Below the pieces are notes generated by a model that worked only from the letters and a program-made list of their open reading frames with translations, made no database searches and was not told the DNA's origin. The position numbers were made by a program, and so were the translations under genes. From Anthropogastromicrobium aceti (GTDB taxonomy: Bacteria; Bacillota; Clostridia; Lachnospirales; Lachnospiraceae), in assembly GCF_025567095.1 (NCBI RefSeq), contig NZ_JAOQJH010000002.1: DNA of 64,000 bases. One strand, given 5' to 3'. Numbering within the stretch: the first letter of the stretch is position 1; every line of letters starts with the position of its first letter. Shown here in pieces: positions 61,964 to 64,000 of the stretch.

Positions 61964-62050
61964 AACTATTCAGAATTTTATTTACATAACTCAAGTTTGC
62001 ATGAATCTGAATAGTTACAATCATTATATCAGACATTCGCAAGTTTGCAA
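61964..62050 (-). promoter_or_regulatory. Promoter and inverted-repeat leader of the Mrp ATPase gene
   Basis: On the reverse strand TTGCAA (62045-62050), 16 bases, TATAAT (62023-62028). Downstream, GTAACTATTCAGA (read from 62018) and TCTGAATAGTTAC form a 13-bp perfect inverted repeat with a 29-base loop (61964-62018). CAAGTTTGCA occurs twice, at 61992-62001 in the loop and at 62040-62049 over the -35. Confidence 0.6.
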
Positions 62051-62062
62051 TGCTTATGTTCT

Positions 62063-62620
62063 TCAAAGCTTGTATCTTGCGTATTCACCATCTTCAAAGC
62101 TCTTCCAGATAAATAAACCATTCTCAAGCGTCATATAACCATTTTTGCTTCCATTTTTCGGGATTGAAACGGAACCCGGGTTAAAGAACAGCCCTCCGTC
62201 AGTCGGTTCTGTGATCGGAATATGTGTATGACCTGAAAGCACCACATCTTTCTTTTGAAGCGGCGGAAAGCTTTCGTCTTTTCTGAAATCTTTTCCATAC
62301 ACATGACCATGTGTCAGATAAATCACGCGATCTTTTTCCATGATCCAGCTGTAATCAGCCATAATCGGAAAATGAATGAGCCACTGATCTACGTCTGCAT
62401 CACAATTTCCTCTAACGCAAAGAATACGGTCGCTGATTTGATTTAACAGATCACACACTCGCTGCGGATCATACTCTTTTGGAAGTGCATTTCGTGGTCC
62501 ATGGTACAAAATATCACCTAACAGTATCATTCTGTCTGCTTTTTCATTTTGATATGCATCCATCAGTTTGCTGCACCAGTAGGCAGAGCCATGGATGTCA
62601 GATGCAATTAATAATTTCAT
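62063..62620 (-). CDS. yfcE: YfcE/MJ0936-type metallophosphoesterase
   Basis: A 185-residue phosphodiesterase with the calcineurin-like metal motifs in order: ASDIHGSAYW (D, H), LLGDILYHG (GD), RGNCDAD (GNC/D), THGH (in IYLTHGHVYG) and SGHTHIP (GHxH). Length and order match the YfcE subfamily, which cleaves phosphodiesters with Mn2+; the natural substrate is uncertain. The ATG at 62620 follows AAAGGA. It stands upstream of mrp on the same strand, with a separate promoter between them. Confidence 0.9.
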   Translation of the reverse strand: MKLLIASDIHGSAYWCSKLMDAYQNEKADRMILLGDILYHGPRNALPKEYDPQRVCDLLNQISDRILCVRGNCDADVDQWLIHFPIMADYSWIMEKDRVIYLTHGHVYGKDFRKDESFPPLQKKDVVLSGHTHIPITEPTDGGLFFNPGSVSIPKNGSKNGYMTLENGLFIWKSFEDGEYARYKL

Positions 62621-62647
62621 TCTCTTTTTCCTTTCGTTAAACAATAG

Positions 62648-62676
62648 TTGAATTTTTCTTTAAATTCTTTTATAAT
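62648..62676 (+). promoter_or_regulatory. Promoter of the M28 peptidase gene
   Basis: TTGAAT (62648-62653), 17 bases, TATAAT (62671-62676), followed by AAGGGAG and ATG at 62721. Confidence 0.7.
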
Positions 62677-62720
62677 GTGATACCGAACTTATTATACCAC
62701 ATTAGGAAGGGAGTTACATT

Positions 62721-64000
62721 ATGCGCATTCGCACATTTTTCAAAAAAATAGCTGTCTGCACGCTGTCAGCGGCTATTCTTCTTTCTCCAGCCTCTGCCCT
62801 TGGCGCTGACATACAAACAGATATGACCTCTGCTGAATCACAAGATACAGAATCTGCTGCAAGTGAAACAGAAGATCTCTATGGTGTTGAGGCTTACGCA
62901 AATCTGGAAGCTATTTATCAGAATTTTCCACAGCGAATTAATGACGAAAACAATCGTTCTGAGAATGTCACTAATGCAGGTTTGTGGATTCAGTCACAGC
63001 TTGAAAGCTATGGCTATGAGGTTTCTACACATGATTTTACTCATTTTAACTTTACAGGAACCAACTATTTTGTCACTAAACCAGGTAAATCTGACAAGAC
63101 AATCATAATCGGTGCTCACTATGACAGCATGCCAACTGCCGGTGTCGATGACAATGGCTCTGGAGTGTCAGTTCTTCTTGAGCTTGCCCATCGTTTTTAT
63201 GATGTAGACACACCTTGTACTTTGCAGTTTGTATTCTTTGACACAGAAGAATATGGTGCCTATGCCGGTTCAAGCTGCTTTGTCTACACCTACCTGATGA
63301 CAAATAACCTGCTTGATGATGTGCTTTGCTGCATCAATATTGATTCCATCGCAGGCGGTGATCGTCTCTATGGTTATGGCGGTGAATATGATGAGGACGG
63401 AAAGCTTACTCGTGAATGGGTCTATGACGAAGCTAATCTTATTGCAGATGATCTAGGACTTGACCTTTACACACTTCCAGAACAAGTTACTGAGTTTCAG
63501 TCTCCGACAAGACTTCTTGGAAGTGACAGCTACTATTTTGCCAAGGAGGGCATTCCTTACCTTTATATGGAAGCAAGTCTTTGGTGCAATGATGACGGAA
63601 CAGGCGGCAATGATGAAACACATTTAACATGCCACTACCAGACAGCAAATGAAGCGTTTGCCTCCACCGGCGGTCAGATCATGCATACAGAATTTGATGA
63701 TCTGAATCGTTTAAATGAACTGCTTCCTGGCCGTGTCCAGAAAAATCTGCATGATGCAAGCGCAATCGTAACCGGAATGCTTCTTGACATCTCACCAAAC
63801 ACAGAGGCAGGAATTGCCGCGGGCAAGGCTGCTGCAAGCGCTGCTACACAAGAGGAGTCGTCTAGCACTGATAACTCTATCGAGGATAACGTCTCTGAGG
63901 ACAGTTCATTTGAAAATGATACTTCTGAATCTATTGAATCTGAAACACAGAATGCTTCACTTGATGAACCAAACGAAAGCGCAGCGCCAGTCATTGAGAG
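62721..64000 (+). CDS. Secreted M28-family zinc metallopeptidase (3' end beyond the window)
   Basis: The frame from ATG 62721 (after AAGGGAG) is open to the right edge, giving 426 residues so far. A signal peptide (about 1-29, ending ALGA) is followed by a short acidic linker. The M28 peptidase core shows all main residues: His in IIGAHYDSMP (about H133), VDDNGSGVSVLLELA (about D143/D144), and the catalytic and metal Glu pair in FFDTEEYGAYAGS (about E176/E177). These enzymes are aminopeptidases or related amidohydrolases with two Zn ions. After the domain comes a Ser/Glu/Thr-rich tail (from about residue 370), probably a linker to a further domain or wall anchor outside the window. Confidence 0.9.
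   Translation, partial: MRIRTFFKKIAVCTLSAAILLSPASALGADIQTDMTSAESQDTESAASETEDLYGVEAYANLEAIYQNFPQRINDENNRSENVTNAGLWIQSQLESYGYEVSTHDFTHFNFTGTNYFVTKPGKSDKTIIIGAHYDSMPTAGVDDNGSGVSVLLELAHRFYDVDTPCTLQFVFFDTEEYGAYAGSSCFVYTYLMTNNLLDDVLCCINIDSIAGGDRLYGYGGEYDEDGKLTREWVYDEANLIADDLGLDLYTLPEQVTEFQSPTRLLGSDSYYFAKEGIPYLYMEASLWCNDDGTGGNDETHLTCHYQTANEAFASTGGQIMHTEFDDLNRLNELLPGRVQKNLHDASAIVTGMLLDISPNTEAGIAAGKAAASAATQEESSSTDNSIEDNVSEDSSFENDTSESIESETQNASLDEPNESAAPVIE

Noticed and set aside
1..64000. Integrated phage, plasmid, insertion sequence, tRNA or rRNA genes
   Set aside because: No integrase, transposase, capsid, replication or RNA-gene signature was found in either strand.

Overview
The window looks like a chromosome segment of a spore-forming, anaerobic, low-to-mid GC Firmicute of the Lachnospiraceae type. 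The reasons are a YesM/YesN two-component pair, SpoIIR and a SipL-like DUF3794/LysM spore protein with matching sigma-F-like and sigma-E-like promoters, a Re-citrate-synthase-like enzyme, a probable T-box leader on ileS, strong AGGAGG ribosome sites, and many predicted surface or membrane proteins with Glu/Thr-rich linkers. No rRNA, tRNA, CRISPR array, transposase or phage gene was found. Family names come from motifs read by eye, without a database search.

Layout. 1-3.7 kb: end of a sugar-uptake region with a solute-binding protein (cut by the window edge), a YesM-type sensor kinase, and a YesN-type regulator broken by an in-frame TAG. 3.8-7.1 kb: a glycogen phosphorylase divergent from an AraC regulator. 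7.2-11.3 kb: a heterodimeric ABC exporter with its MarR regulator. 11.5-16.2 kb: a DtxR-like regulator, an unknown lipoprotein, a ROK sugar kinase, ManA and thymidine kinase. 16.3-33 kb: the accessory core, described below, interrupted by a cation/proton antiporter between two copies of a palindromic repeat and by a GntR/Re-citrate-synthase pair. 33-49 kb: two ECF sigma/membrane-partner pairs, two DPM1-like GT2 transferases with large membrane proteins, a DUF1858 protein, a Fic protein, the SipL-like protein and a YesL-like protein. 49-52.5 kb: a DHHW/MBOAT/DUF4358 surface O-acylation cluster. 52.6-64 kb: a second glycogen phosphorylase, ileS, spoIIR, GntR, ispE, an Mrp ATPase, a YfcE phosphodiesterase and the start of an M28 peptidase.

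Most notable system. At 16.3-25.7 kb a 69-aa secreted Ser/Thr/Glu-rich peptide gene is convergent, with a 4-base overlap, to a 631-aa regulator that carries two XRE-type helix-turn-helix domains, each followed by TPR-like helices. That regulator is co-transcribed with a HipA-like kinase and an 81-aa protein. Divergent from the peptide gene is a four-gene operon of two GT2 glycosyltransferases and two ABC exporters. A perfect inverted repeat with 22-bp arms lies between the two promoters and overlaps both -35 regions. A second locus at 29.5-32.8 kb repeats the design: a paralogous 662-aa double-HTH regulator is convergent to a decayed copy of the peptide gene that keeps its C-terminal motif, and a secreted-protein gene is driven from a degenerate copy of the same repeat. 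I infer a peptide-sensing circuit resembling the RRNPP group, coupled to export and perhaps glycosylation. The parts and the shared DNA box are visible; the function is not demonstrated.
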